From: Flavobacterium gelidicaeli
Lineage (GTDB): Bacteria > Bacteroidota > Bacteroidia > Flavobacteriales > Flavobacteriaceae
Reading direction: 5' to 3'
NCBI RefSeq assembly: GCF_013294005.1
Contig: NZ_JABSNK010000005.1
Coordinates: 124,001 to 188,000 of the forward strand
DNA length: 64,000 nt
The translations under genes and the position numbers were made by a program. This document shows, in pieces, positions 44,004-53,603 of the stretch (positions within the stretch are counted from its first letter, which is position 1; each line of letters opens with the position of its first letter). Below the pieces are notes generated by a model. The model was given only the letters and a program-made list of their open reading frames with translations. It was not told where the DNA came from and ran no database searches.

Positions 44004-44094
44004 TTTTCGTTTAATTATTATTTAAGAATTTGATTTGTGTTATGTTTTTTTTCTAAGACCAAAGACCATACCAAAATAAGACTGTAATACCCAA

Positions 44095-44682
44095 TTACCT
44101 ACCCTTTTTGGCAACGAATCTCATTCTATAATCTTGAAAAGTCTTTCCTTCTGTAATATTCTTTAATTTCTTCTGAATTAATCTCTTTTTTAAAGACGAA
44201 ATTTTATCTGTAAATAAAACACCTTCAATATGATCATATTCATGCTGAATTACTCTTGCAATCAAACCTTCAAATACCTCCGTTTTCATTACAAAATCTT
44301 CTTCGCAGTATTCTACAGTTATTCTTTCGTGTCTAAAAACATCTTCACGAACATCTGGAATACTTAAACAACCTTCGTTAAAACTCCAAATTTCTCCTTC
44401 CTCAAGGATTATTTTAGCATTAATAAATGTCTTTTTGAATCCTTTTAATTGGTTTTGTTCGTCTAGTTCTAAATCTTCATCATCACTAAAAGGAGTAGTA
44501 TCAATTACAAACAAACGAATTGCATTTCCTACTTGTGGAGCAGCAAGACCAACACCGCATGCATTATACATCGTATCATACATATCAGCAATTTTCTGCT
44601 TCAATTCTGGGTGCTCTTCTGTAATATTTTCCCCTACTTTTCTCAAAACGGGGTGACCATATCCTACAATCGGTAAAATCAT
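44095..44682 (-). CDS. def: Peptide deformylase
   Basis: This 195-residue metalloenzyme removes the formyl group from new proteins. The three motifs are present: GVGLAAPQVG, EGCLSIP with the metal-binding Cys, and QHEYDHIEG with HExxH histidines. Sequence and length fit the family. A TATTTTTG -7 element lies at 44747-44754 on the same strand. Confidence 0.95.
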   Translation of the reverse strand: MILPIVGYGHPVLRKVGENITEEHPELKQKIADMYDTMYNACGVGLAAPQVGNAIRLFVIDTTPFSDDEDLELDEQNQLKGFKKTFINAKIILEEGEIWSFNEGCLSIPDVREDVFRHERITVEYCEEDFVMKTEVFEGLIARVIQHEYDHIEGVLFTDKISSLKKRLIQKKLKNITEGKTFQDYRMRFVAKKGR

Positions 44683-44746
44683 TGCTTTTTTGTATTAAAT
44701 ATTATAATCTACAAGTTTAGAATTTTCATTCTTCAGTTGCAGTTTG

Positions 44747-44754
44747 CAAAAATA
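44747..44754 (-). promoter_or_regulatory. -7 element of def
   Basis: The minus strand reads TATTTTTG, a perfect TAnnTTTG, about 60 bp upstream of ATG 44682. Confidence 0.4.
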
Positions 44755-44858
44755 GTAAAAAATTAGAGAATGAATAATTCCAACCTCATAAATAGTCTTT
44801 TTTTATAATAATCTATTAAATGCCCCTTTAATATGAGCGTCTTAAGTCGTACAATCCT

Positions 44859-44866
44859 TACCTTTG
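44859..44866 (+). promoter_or_regulatory. -7 element of the FUSC gene
   Basis: TACCTTTG is a perfect TAnnTTTG, placing the start about 14 nt before ATG 44886. Confidence 0.5.
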
Positions 44867-44885
44867 CTGGTAAGTGCTATAATCT

Positions 44886-47114
44886 ATGATTTCTAAAATA
44901 CAAAAGTTTACCGACTCTACTTATTTCACAAATGCTATAAAAGTAACCATTGCTTCTGTTACTCCTGTGCTGTTTTTTATCTATCTAGGTCATTTTCAGA
45001 TGGGTTTTGCTATGGCTTTAGGAGCTTTCTTTACCTATCCCAGTGATATTCCTAGTAATCTAAAACATAAAGTTAACGGAATTTTAGTTACTGCTTTTAT
45101 TGTTTCAGGCGTCAACCTTGTAATAAATTTAGCCTATCCTTATCCTATTCTTTTTTACCCTTTATTGATCGTACTGATTTTTAGTTTATCCATGATTTCA
45201 GTTTATGGACAACGTGCCACTATGGTTTCTTTCTCGGCATTATTAGCTTTGGCTTTAGCTTTTGCCCATATTCAAACCGGTTGGGAAATCTTAAAGTACT
45301 CTGGACTCATCCTTAGCGGAAGTTTATTCTACTTACTAATCTCCTTACTATTTCACTATTTACGCCCCCATCGTTATATTGAATTGCAACTGGCACAATG
45401 TATCCAGCTTACCTCTAAATACTTAAAACTTAGGGGTGATTTATGGAAATTAAATTCTGATAGAAAAGCGATTACTAAAAAGCAACTTGACTTTCAAGTG
45501 GAGCTGAATGTAATTCATGAAAACATTAGAGAAGTATTGGTTAGAAATAGAGCTAATACGGGTTCTTCTAATCAAAATAGAAAAATGTTGATGACCTTTA
45601 TTTCCCTTGTAGAAATAATGGAATTAGCTGTTTCAAATTCATTTGACCATAATAAACTACATCAAAAATTTGATGCACATCCTAATGTTTTAGGCACTTA
45701 CCAGAAACTAGCTTACAATTTAGCAAAAACATTAAAAAAACTAGCCATAGCTCTTGAAGAAAGCAAACCTTATACAGCCAAACACGACTTAATTAATGAC
45801 CTTCAAAAATTAGAAATTGCAATTTCTGATTATGAAAATGACACTGGAAAAGAGCTAGCAGATGAAGGCGTTTTTATGCTAACAACTATGTTGCATTACG
45901 CCGAAAAACAAGTGGAGAAAGTCAAAGTCTTAGAACGCACCTTTACTTCTAAAAAAGTAATATCCGACTTTAAAGATAAAGACAAAGACCTTGAAAAATT
46001 TATTACGCCGCAATACTACCCTTTAGAAACATTGATTGAAAATTTTAGTTTTTCATCGACTGTTTTTAGACATTCTTTGCGATTAACCATTACATTACTC
46101 GTTGGTTTCATCATTGGTCAAATTCTTCCTTTTCAAAATACCTACTGGATTGTCTTGACAATTGTTGTGATTATGAGACAAGGTTATGGATTGACTAAGC
46201 AACGTACGTATCATAGAATTTTTGGTACTTTTCTTGGCGGAATAATTGCTTTTGGGTTACTATCTTTTATTCATCAACCAGAAGTTATAGGTGTTTTAGC
46301 AGTATTATCAATGATTTTAGGTTTTTCGTTTACACCAACGAATTACAAAATAGGCGCTACTTTTATTACTATTTATGTGATTTTTATCTACGGAATTTTA
46401 ACCCCTAATATTCAAGACGTAATTCAGTTTCGTGTTTTAGATACCCTTGTAGGTGCGCTACTTTCTTTTTTAGCAAATAGTTTTATTTGGCCCTCTTGGG
46501 AGTTTTTAAATGTTCCAGCTTATTTAGAAAAATCATTTATAGCAAACCGCAACTACTTGCAAGAAATCTCTCTTTTTTACAATAAAAAAGGAGAAGTACC
46601 CAGCTCTTATCGTTTGGCTCGAAAGCATGCTTTTGTTGATATAGGAAATTTGATGGCTTCTTTCCAAAGAATGGTACAAGAACCCAAGTCCAAACAGAAT
46701 CAGTTGCCACAAGTTTATAAATTAACGGTGCTTAACCACACCTTACTTTCCTCTGCGGCTTCATTAGGTACTTACATACAATCTCATAAAACATCTGAAG
46801 CTTCAGAAGCTTTTAATGCCGTTGTAGACAGAGTGATTCAAAATTTAGATTATGCCATTTTAATTTTAACTGAGAATGATGCCGCTGTAGCAAACCGAAT
46901 TACTAGTGAAGACATCAGCAAACGCTTTACAGAGCTCAAAAATATCCGCATCAAGGAATTAAAAAATAGAAGTGAAATAAATGAAGAGGAATTTCAATTA
47001 AAAATGCAAGAAGCGTATTTAATTATTGAACAATTGATTTGGCTCAACAACTTGTCAGAGAATATTGTTAAGTCGACACAGTTGCTTATGACAATAAAAA
47101 AAGAAGCCCAATAG
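44886..47114 (+). CDS. FUSC-family (YccS-like) inner-membrane protein
   Basis: This 742-residue protein has two sets of membrane segments (about residues 15-160 and 390-520), each followed by a cytoplasmic helical domain, the YccS/FUSC layout. The second membrane block begins FRHSLRLTITLLVGFIIGQILPFQNTYWIVLT, cut here to the characteristic QNTYWIVLTIVVIMRQGYG. FUSC proteins are thought to export aromatic acids or similar compounds. The substrate is unknown. Its stop codon lies inside the following terminator stem. Confidence 0.87.
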   Translation: MISKIQKFTDSTYFTNAIKVTIASVTPVLFFIYLGHFQMGFAMALGAFFTYPSDIPSNLKHKVNGILVTAFIVSGVNLVINLAYPYPILFYPLLIVLIFSLSMISVYGQRATMVSFSALLALALAFAHIQTGWEILKYSGLILSGSLFYLLISLLFHYLRPHRYIELQLAQCIQLTSKYLKLRGDLWKLNSDRKAITKKQLDFQVELNVIHENIREVLVRNRANTGSSNQNRKMLMTFISLVEIMELAVSNSFDHNKLHQKFDAHPNVLGTYQKLAYNLAKTLKKLAIALEESKPYTAKHDLINDLQKLEIAISDYENDTGKELADEGVFMLTTMLHYAEKQVEKVKVLERTFTSKKVISDFKDKDKDLEKFITPQYYPLETLIENFSFSSTVFRHSLRLTITLLVGFIIGQILPFQNTYWIVLTIVVIMRQGYGLTKQRTYHRIFGTFLGGIIAFGLLSFIHQPEVIGVLAVLSMILGFSFTPTNYKIGATFITIYVIFIYGILTPNIQDVIQFRVLDTLVGALLSFLANSFIWPSWEFLNVPAYLEKSFIANRNYLQEISLFYNKKGEVPSSYRLARKHAFVDIGNLMASFQRMVQEPKSKQNQLPQVYKLTVLNHTLLSSAASLGTYIQSHKTSEASEAFNAVVDRVIQNLDYAILILTENDAAVANRITSEDISKRFTELKNIRIKELKNRSEINEEEFQLKMQEAYLIIEQLIWLNNLSENIVKSTQLLMTIKKEAQ

Positions 47115-47130
47115 CGAACTATTGGGCTTT
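47104..47130. terminator. Bidirectional terminator between FUSC and mqo
   Basis: AAGCCCAATAG pairs with CTATTGGGCTT across a CGAA loop, with A and T tracts on either side. The FUSC stop codon (47112-47114) is part of the left arm. Confidence 0.85.
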
Positions 47131-47134
47131 ATAA

Positions 47135-48631
47135 TTAATCTTTCAACTTTAAAATTGTTGAAGTATGTTTTCTTATTTCGTTCGAAAGTTCTGGTTTGTC
47201 ATTCAAAGTTTGACCGTAGGAAGGAATCATTTCTTTAAACTTAGCTTTCCACTCAGGAGAAGCTGCTTGTTCTTTAAAGCATCTTTCTACTAAATCAACC
47301 ATAATGGAGACTGCTGTAGAAGCCCCTGGAGACGCTCCTAGTAAAACAGCAAGAGAACCATCTGCAGTGGTAATAACCTCTGTTCCAAACTCTAATATTC
47401 CGCCTTCTTTTTCATCTTTCTTGATTACTTGTACACGTTGTCCTGCGCGCTCAATAACCCAGTCTTCTGATTTTGCATTTGGTACATACTCTCGTAACGC
47501 ATCCATTCTGTCTTCCATAGATTGACGTACTTGGTCAATCAAATATTTGGTTAACGGAATGTTTTTAATTCCCGCAGAAATCATTGGCCAAATATTATCT
47601 GTAGTGATTGATAAAGGCAAATCAGAGTACGAACCATTTTTTAAGAAACGTGTTGAAAAACCAGCAAACGGACCAAATAACAATTGCTCTTCGCCATTAA
47701 TCATTCTTGAATCAATGTGTGGTACAGACATAGGAGGCGAACCTACACTAGCTTTACCATATACTTTAGCGGCGTGTTTTTTAATAACTTCAGGATTGGT
47801 ACATTTTAACCATTGTCCACTAACTGGAAAACCTCCATAACCATCTCCTTCAGGAACATCTGCTTTTTCTAATAAGGGTAAAGAACCTCCACCAGCACCA
47901 ATAAAAACAAACTTTGTATATACTTTCCTTTTTTGACCTGTAGCCAAATCAGTGACTTTTATTCGCCACGTTTTGCCATCACGTTGTTTTAATTTATCAA
48001 CTTCATGGTGGTAATGAATGTTAACTCCATCAAGAGTTCCTAAGTAATTAAAAATACTTCTTGTTAGTTCTCCAAAATTAACATCAGTACCCATGCGCAT
48101 GTGCGTAGCTGCCACTTCTTCAGATGGATCTCTACCTTCCATAACAAGAGGCATCCATTGCTGCATTTGAGAAAAATCAGTAGTAAAAAGCATTTCTTTA
48201 AAAAGTTGATTAGGCTGTAAAGCTTCAAATCTTGTTTTTAGGAAGGCTACATTTTCTTTTCCCCACACAAAACTCATGTGCGGAATGCTTTTTATGAAAT
48301 TCTCAGGTGAGGGCACTTTGTTTTGTTCTACTAAATATGCCCAAAATTGCCTTGAAACTTCAAACGATTCTGCAATACTGATCGCTTTTTTAGGATCGAT
48401 GCTTCCATCTTCTTTTTCAGGAGTATAATTCAGTTCACAAAAAGCAGAGTGACCAGTTCCAGCATTATTCCATGCGTCAGAACTTTCAGCAGCTGCAATA
48501 TCTAATCTTTCAAAAATCTCTATTTTAATATCAGGTTGTAGTTCTTTTAGAATCAAACCAAGAGTGGCACTCATAATTCCAGCTCCTATAAGAACTACTT
48601 CAGTATTTGATCGAATTGTTGTATCAGGCAT
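47135..48631 (-). CDS. mqo: Malate:quinone oxidoreductase
   Basis: This 498-residue peripheral membrane flavoprotein oxidises malate to oxaloacetate and reduces quinone. Evidence: the FAD motif VVLIGAGIMSATLG, SSDAWNNAGTGHSAFCELNY, FGPFAGFSTRFLKNGS, and near the C-terminus LLGASPGASTAVSIM. Length fits the family. The gene stands alone between a terminator and a TATCTTTG element. Confidence 0.95.
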   Translation of the reverse strand: MPDTTIRSNTEVVLIGAGIMSATLGLILKELQPDIKIEIFERLDIAAAESSDAWNNAGTGHSAFCELNYTPEKEDGSIDPKKAISIAESFEVSRQFWAYLVEQNKVPSPENFIKSIPHMSFVWGKENVAFLKTRFEALQPNQLFKEMLFTTDFSQMQQWMPLVMEGRDPSEEVAATHMRMGTDVNFGELTRSIFNYLGTLDGVNIHYHHEVDKLKQRDGKTWRIKVTDLATGQKRKVYTKFVFIGAGGGSLPLLEKADVPEGDGYGGFPVSGQWLKCTNPEVIKKHAAKVYGKASVGSPPMSVPHIDSRMINGEEQLLFGPFAGFSTRFLKNGSYSDLPLSITTDNIWPMISAGIKNIPLTKYLIDQVRQSMEDRMDALREYVPNAKSEDWVIERAGQRVQVIKKDEKEGGILEFGTEVITTADGSLAVLLGASPGASTAVSIMVDLVERCFKEQAASPEWKAKFKEMIPSYGQTLNDKPELSNEIRKHTSTILKLKD

Positions 48632-48650
48632 AGCAAAAAAATTTAAAACA

Positions 48651-48658
48651 CAAAGATA
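48651..48658 (-). promoter_or_regulatory. -7 element of mqo
   Basis: The minus strand reads TATCTTTG, a perfect TAnnTTTG, about 14 nt from the predicted start and 20 bp from ATG 48631. Confidence 0.5.
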
Positions 48659-48752
48659 CTTTTTATAATTGCAAAAAAAAGTATAAATTGAGGTAGAAAA
48701 GTTACAAATTAAGAAAACATTATATTTTTTATATTTCGTTCATTCTGACAGC

Positions 48753-49169
48753 TTAAAATCTTTTACTCGATAAATAATCCTGAAGCATAATTGTTGCCGA
48801 TATTTCGTCAATTAATGCCTTATTTTGACGGTGTTTCTTACTCAATTTAGTGTCAATCATGGATTGAAATGCCATTTTAGAAGTAAAACGCTCATCAACC
48901 CTAATGACTTTCATCTCTGGAAAATGATTAGTGAAATGGGTTACAAAACCTTTTATCATAGAAGCGCTCTCTGACGGTTGCCCATTCATTTGTTTGGGCT
49001 CCCCAATTAGGACTGCTTCTACTTTTTCTTTGGTAAAATAGTCCTTTAAGAAAGCGATTGCTGTTGCGCTAGGAATTGTAGTTAATCCTGAGGCAATAAT
49101 TTGCATTTCGTCAGTTACAGCAATTCCGGTACGTTTTTGTCCATAGTCAATAGAAAGTATTCTAGGCAT
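48753..49169 (-). CDS. ruvX: Putative pre-16S rRNA nuclease / Holliday junction resolvase RuvX (YqgF)
   Basis: This 138-residue RNase H-like protein starts RILSIDYGQKRTGIAVTD with the first catalytic Asp, and has VDERFTSKMA and the closing IDEISATIMLQDYL, the later acidic residues. The family trims the 5' end of 16S rRNA precursor in E. coli. The length is normal. A TATCTTTG element lies at 49188-49195. Confidence 0.92.
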   Translation of the reverse strand: MPRILSIDYGQKRTGIAVTDEMQIIASGLTTIPSATAIAFLKDYFTKEKVEAVLIGEPKQMNGQPSESASMIKGFVTHFTNHFPEMKVIRVDERFTSKMAFQSMIDTKLSKKHRQNKALIDEISATIMLQDYLSSKRF

Positions 49170-49187
49170 AATGAGGTTTTAAGATTG

Positions 49188-49195
49188 CAAAGATA
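49188..49195 (-). promoter_or_regulatory. -7 element of ruvX
   Basis: The minus strand reads TATCTTTG, a perfect TAnnTTTG, about 19 bp upstream of ATG 49169. Confidence 0.5.
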
Positions 49196-49314
49196 CAGGA
49201 ATATGCTTTTAAAATAATGTTGAACCAATTATCTACAGTTGATTTACTTTCATTAGCATTACAGTTCGTTTTTTATAAATAGATTAGAGAATGATAGCAG
49301 TATTATTCTGCGTA

Positions 49315-49475
49315 AGGGATAGCAGTGAAAAGCCCACAAGCGGGTGATGCGATAGTTTCACTCGCTGAGGACTTGTAGCGAATAGCCCGACAGTAGTAAA
49401 AAAGGCAGCACTATATCGTTAATAGGTAACCAACTCTTTCTTACCTTTTTTACTACTGATACGCCCAAATACAAA
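49315..49475 (+). ncRNA. Second structured RNA-like dispersed element
   Basis: AGGGATAGCAGTGAAAAGCCC is followed by hairpin 1 (ACAAG/CTTGT enclosing GCGGGTGA/TCACTCGC), AGCGAATAGCCCGA, then hairpin 2, a perfect 15-bp stem from CAGTAGTAAAAAAGG (49391-49405) and its complement (49444-49458), and ACGCCCAAAT. Blocks GATAG, AGCG-ATAGC and the variable central hairpin resemble the element at 26096-26175. From memory it is a repeat common in Flavobacterium genomes. Its role is unknown. Together with AT-rich flanks it fills the 414-bp gap before dapD. Confidence 0.55.
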
Positions 49476-49559
49476 TGAGATAGCGAATGTTGATTCTGAA
49501 ACAATAAAAACAAATATGTTACTATTAAGAAAAGACTTCCCTTTTATAAAAAATCGAAT

Positions 49560-49567
49560 TATATTTG
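49560..49567 (+). promoter_or_regulatory. -7 element of dapD
   Basis: TATATTTG is a perfect TAnnTTTG, placing the start about 11 nt before ATG 49584. No TTG at -33. Confidence 0.5.
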
Positions 49568-49583
49568 CTAAAAATATTCAAAC

Positions 49584-50399
49584 ATGGAGTCATTACAGAT
49601 AATTATAGAGAAAGCCTGGGAAAACAGAGCTTTGTTACAAGAAGAAACTACAACAAAGGCAATTAGAGAAGTAATTGAATTAGTTGACACAGGAAAATTA
49701 CGTGTTGCAGAACCTAAAGGAGATGCTTGGCAGGTGAATGAATGGGTAAAGAAAGCGGTAGTAATGTATTTCCCTATCCAGAAAATGGAAACTTGGGAGT
49801 CGGGTATTTTTGAATACCACGATAAAATGTTACTAAAAACGGGCTATGCTGAAAAAGGAATTAGAGTTGTTCCTAATGCTGTGGCGCGTTACGGTGCTTA
49901 CATATCGAGTGGTGTTATCTTGATGCCTAGTTATGTAAACATAGGTGCTTATGTTGATGAAGGAACTATGGTGGATACATGGGCAACCGTAGGAAGTTGT
50001 GCTCAAATAGGTAAAAACGTTCACTTAAGTGGTGGTGTAGGTATTGGTGGTGTATTAGAACCATTGCAAGCGGCTCCAGTTATTATTGAGGACGGTGCAT
50101 TTATAGGTTCGCGTTGTATTGTGGTTGAGGGAGTTCATGTAGGTAAAGAAGCGGTACTTGGTGCTAATGTTTGTTTGACTGCATCTACAAAAATTATTGA
50201 TGTTACAGGAGACGAACCAGTTGAAATGAAAGGCTTCGTTCCAGCTCGTTCTGTTGTTATTCCAGGTAGTTATACTAAAAAGTTTGCTGCAGGTGAATTT
50301 CAAGTGCCTTGCGCTTTGATCATTGGACAAAGAAAAGCATCGACTGATTTAAAAACATCTTTGAATGATGCTTTACGTGAATATAACGTTGCGGTGTAA
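49584..50399 (+). CDS. dapD: 2,3,4,5-Tetrahydropyridine-2,6-dicarboxylate N-succinyltransferase
   Basis: This 271-residue trimeric enzyme succinylates tetrahydrodipicolinate in lysine and diaminopimelate (peptidoglycan) synthesis. A helical N-terminus is followed by the left-handed beta helix: VDTWATVGSCAQIGKNVHLSGG and the loop GIGGVLEPLQAAPVIIEDG, then SRCIVVEGVHVG. Length and sequence fit DapD. The glycosyltransferase genes start 42 bp further on and may be read from the same promoter. Confidence 0.96.
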   Translation: MESLQIIIEKAWENRALLQEETTTKAIREVIELVDTGKLRVAEPKGDAWQVNEWVKKAVVMYFPIQKMETWESGIFEYHDKMLLKTGYAEKGIRVVPNAVARYGAYISSGVILMPSYVNIGAYVDEGTMVDTWATVGSCAQIGKNVHLSGGVGIGGVLEPLQAAPVIIEDGAFIGSRCIVVEGVHVGKEAVLGANVCLTASTKIIDVTGDEPVEMKGFVPARSVVIPGSYTKKFAAGEFQVPCALIIGQRKASTDLKTSLNDALREYNVAV

Positions 50400-50440
50400 T
50401 TTGTCGGTATTATAACTAATAATAAAACAAATATAATTAA

Positions 50441-51568
50441 ATGAATATAGGATACGAAGCGAAACGAATTTTCCATAATAAGACAGGACTTGGTAATTAT
50501 AGTCGCGACATAATACGTATTCTTAGTAATCATTATTCAAATAATAGTTATTTTTTATATAATCCAAAAAAATCAGATCAACTCCTTTTTGAAGCAAATA
50601 ACAACAACGTTTTTGAAAAACTACCAAGTACTAAGTTTACGAAAAAGTTCAAAAATTATTGGCGTCAAAAAGGAATTGTGAATGATTTAAAAAAAGACAA
50701 TATTGTTTTATTTCACGGTTTATCTGGAGAACTTCCTGTTGGATTAAAAAAGAATAATATTAAGAGTATTGTGACAATACATGACTTAATATTTATGCGA
50801 TATCCTAATTTGTATTCTTTTTTTGATCGCAAAATTCACTACCTTAAATTTAAAAAAGCAGCTGAAGCAGCTGACAAAATTATTGCAATCAGTCAACAAA
50901 CAAAAGAAGATATTATTACCTACTTAAACGTTGACCCTTGTAAAGTAACTGTAATTTACCAAGGATGCCATTCTGTTTTTAAAGAAAACTACAGTGAACT
51001 AGAAAAAGATGAAGTATTAAAACGTTACACCCTTCCAGCTAACTTCATACTAAACGTAGGTACGATTGAAGAACGTAAAAATGCTTTGACAATAGTAAAG
51101 TCAATAAAAGATATTGACACCACACTTGTACTCATTGGTAAAGAAACAAGTTACTCAAAAAAAATAAGAGATTACATTGAAGATAATAATCTAGGTAATA
51201 AAGTATTATTCTTAAAAGGTTTAACAAATAAAGAATTAGCAATAACTTATCAGCTGGCCACTCTCTTTATATATCCATCTATTTTTGAAGGTTTTGGAAT
51301 ACCTATTATAGAAGCATTATACTCTAAAACCCCAGTTATAACTACCAAATTTGGCGTATTTCCAGAAGCCGGAGGACCTAATAGTTTATATATTGATCCT
51401 AACGACAGTAATGAATTGAAAGAAAAAATAGAGTTATTGCTCGAAAATCAAAGCTTAAGAACTGAAATGATTGAAAAAGGCTTTACATTCGTTCAAAAAT
51501 TTAATGATGATGTTATTGCTCTATCAATGAATGAAATATATTCAAAAACGTTAAACCTCAATCTTTAA
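50441..51568 (+). CDS. Glycosyltransferase family 4 protein
   Basis: This 375-residue GT-B enzyme begins MNIGYEAKRIFHNKTGLGNY. The second domain opens with FILNVGTIEERKN (donor-binding fold) and has FEGFGIPIIEALYSKTPVI, the E-x7-E motif for nucleotide sugar binding. The sugar and acceptor are not known. It is 20 bp ahead of a GT2 gene, and the neighbouring GT and Kdo-kinase-like genes suggest LPS core or surface glycan synthesis. Confidence 0.9.
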   Translation: MNIGYEAKRIFHNKTGLGNYSRDIIRILSNHYSNNSYFLYNPKKSDQLLFEANNNNVFEKLPSTKFTKKFKNYWRQKGIVNDLKKDNIVLFHGLSGELPVGLKKNNIKSIVTIHDLIFMRYPNLYSFFDRKIHYLKFKKAAEAADKIIAISQQTKEDIITYLNVDPCKVTVIYQGCHSVFKENYSELEKDEVLKRYTLPANFILNVGTIEERKNALTIVKSIKDIDTTLVLIGKETSYSKKIRDYIEDNNLGNKVLFLKGLTNKELAITYQLATLFIYPSIFEGFGIPIIEALYSKTPVITTKFGVFPEAGGPNSLYIDPNDSNELKEKIELLLENQSLRTEMIEKGFTFVQKFNDDVIALSMNEIYSKTLNLNL

Positions 51569-51588
51569 TTATCTGAATTAGATTTAAA

Positions 51589-52377
51589 ATGACAACAACC
51601 CTATTAATAACGACTTATAATTGGCCTGAAGCACTGAATTGTACTCTGGAAAGTATTAAAAATCTAAACTTAATGCCTGATGAAATCGTTATTGCTGATG
51701 ATGGTTCAACAAAAGAAACAGAAGTACTAATAAAAGAATGGCAAAAGAAAATTAAAACACCAATTATTCATTCTTGGCAAGAAGATATAGGTTTTAGAGC
51801 AGCTGCCTCTAGAAATAAAGCAATTGCCAAATCATCTGGAGATTACATAATTATGATAGATGGTGATTTAATTTTACACCCTAACTTCATAAAAGACCAT
51901 ATTAAAAATAGTCAAATAAATCAATTCACTATTGGCACAAGAGTTCTTTTAAACGAAGCCTACTCTGCTGAAATACTCCTGAAAAAGCCTGTTAATTTTC
52001 AAGTAAAATCAAAAAATATTTTAGCCAATTCAAAAAACAAAATAAACAACTCATTATTATCTAGATTAATTAGCTATAAAACAAATAGCTACAAACAAGT
52101 ACGTTCTTGCAACATGGCCTGTTTTAAAAGCGACCTGATAAAAGTAAATGGTTTTAATGAAGATTTTATTGGCTGGGGCCGAGAAGACACTGAACTTGTT
52201 GTACGCCTATTAAATGCGAAAATAGCAAGAAAAAATATCAAATTTAACGCTAATGTATTACATATTTTTCATCCAGAAAACAGTAAGAAAATGCTTCAAA
52301 CAAATGATTTAATTCTAGAGAAAGTGATTAAGGAAAAACTTAAAAAGTGTGAAAACGGTTTAAATAAGCACTTATAA
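51589..52377 (+). CDS. Glycosyltransferase family 2 protein
   Basis: This 262-residue GT-A enzyme has TTTLLITTYNWPEAL, DDGSTKETE and a DGD metal site in YIIMIDGDLIL. The C-terminal GWGREDTELVVRLLNA is the galactosyltransferase-type (Glyco_transf_7C-like) acceptor loop. It is co-directional with the preceding GT4. Its stop region overlaps the stop of the convergent GT4 gene by 6 bp. Confidence 0.9.
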   Translation: MTTTLLITTYNWPEALNCTLESIKNLNLMPDEIVIADDGSTKETEVLIKEWQKKIKTPIIHSWQEDIGFRAAASRNKAIAKSSGDYIIMIDGDLILHPNFIKDHIKNSQINQFTIGTRVLLNEAYSAEILLKKPVNFQVKSKNILANSKNKINNSLLSRLISYKTNSYKQVRSCNMACFKSDLIKVNGFNEDFIGWGREDTELVVRLLNAKIARKNIKFNANVLHIFHPENSKKMLQTNDLILEKVIKEKLKKCENGLNKHL

Positions 52378-53535
52378 ATTGAATCTCTCTTTCCATTGAA
52401 GCACGATTTTTTCATTAGTGAATTTTTGCAATACCTTATAAGACTCCTCTATATACTGATTTCTTAGTGCATCATTTGTCATTAAACGCTCCATACTCCT
52501 TCCAAAGGCTTTATGATCATTCCTTGGAACTAATAAACCTGAAATTTCATTTTCAACTAAATCAATGATTCCTCCATTGCTCATAGTTGAAATAATCGCA
52601 TTTCTATAGCAAATAGACTCAACAATTGACGTTGGTAAACCTTCGCAATTAGATGACAAAATTGATATTTTACTAGAAGAGAGATGAGTTGCAATATCAG
52701 TAACCATTCCGTGAAAGACAACATTATTTATTTTTTTTTTAATTACATAGTCCTTCATTTTATCACTTATCGATCCATCACCAAGAATGTGTAACTCCCA
52801 ATCAGGATATTTATAAGCTATTTCATTCCAAGATTTCACTATCAAGAACGAATTTTTATGTTTGTCTTCTAATCTGGATAGATAAACAATTTTTTTTTTT
52901 TTTGCAGCAACATCGCAAGAAATACTATCTATATCAATATGCGAAGGATTATAGATAGTAAAAACATTTTTAGTAATTCTAGGTGAATTCTTGTAAATTT
53001 TTTTTATTTCCTCAGCAGATCCTTTGCTAACGCATGCCAAACCGTGCTCTGCTAACAGCAAATATTTTTTTAATTTCAAAATTTTAAAAGGGCGAAAAAT
53101 TTTAGCTATTGCATATTTAAAAAATAAAATTGGTTTATTTAATATATCGTTAAACGAAATATATTTATCTAAATAAGCATGTGGCGAACCATGATATTGA
53201 GGAATAGCCTTCACACCAGCTGATTTTGCGGCCTTAAGTAAAGCTATAGAAACTGACATATTATCACCCGAAAAAATTAAATTTTTAATTTTTAATTTCA
53301 CAAATTGCTCATACAATCTTTTCTCTAAATCTTTTGTTGAACAATTTAAATTTATATACTTAACTTTATCAGAATAAGGGAAATTTGGTTTTTCATAATT
53401 ATTGCGTTGAGAAATTAAATAGTCAACATCAATACCATTTTGTAAAAAAAGATCGATTAAAGAACAACTTACTCTCTGAACTCCTCCAATAGGCGTATGG
53501 TCAACAATAAAAAAATTAATTTTAGAAAAACTCAT
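52372..53535 (-). CDS. Glycosyltransferase family 4 protein
   Basis: This 387-residue GT-B enzyme starts MSFSKINFFIVDHTPIGGVQRV, cut here to the glycine-rich loop PIGGVQR. The donor domain has KIVYLSRLEDKHKN and the E-x7-E region NCEGLPTSIVESI. The frame is open up to 53631, but ATG 53535 gives the family's normal N-terminus, and a TATGTTTG element lies at 53557-53564. It converges on the upstream GT2 and diverges from the next one. Confidence 0.88.
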   Translation of the reverse strand: MSFSKINFFIVDHTPIGGVQRVSCSLIDLFLQNGIDVDYLISQRNNYEKPNFPYSDKVKYINLNCSTKDLEKRLYEQFVKLKIKNLIFSGDNMSVSIALLKAAKSAGVKAIPQYHGSPHAYLDKYISFNDILNKPILFFKYAIAKIFRPFKILKLKKYLLLAEHGLACVSKGSAEEIKKIYKNSPRITKNVFTIYNPSHIDIDSISCDVAAKKKKIVYLSRLEDKHKNSFLIVKSWNEIAYKYPDWELHILGDGSISDKMKDYVIKKKINNVVFHGMVTDIATHLSSSKISILSSNCEGLPTSIVESICYRNAIISTMSNGGIIDLVENEISGLLVPRNDHKAFGRSMERLMTNDALRNQYIEESYKVLQKFTNEKIVLQWKERFNL

Positions 53536-53556
53536 ATTTGTTATAATTACAGAGTA

Positions 53557-53586
53557 CAAACATATTAAATAAAAAGAATATATTTG
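53557..53586. promoter_or_regulatory. Divergent -7 elements between two glycosyltransferase genes
   Basis: Minus strand TATGTTTG (53557-53564) faces the GT4 gene and plus strand TATATTTG (53579-53586) faces the GT2 gene. The two elements are 14 bp apart, so polymerases would compete for the site. Confidence 0.5.
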
Positions 53587-53603
53587 TTCAATAAAAAAAG
53601 GAA

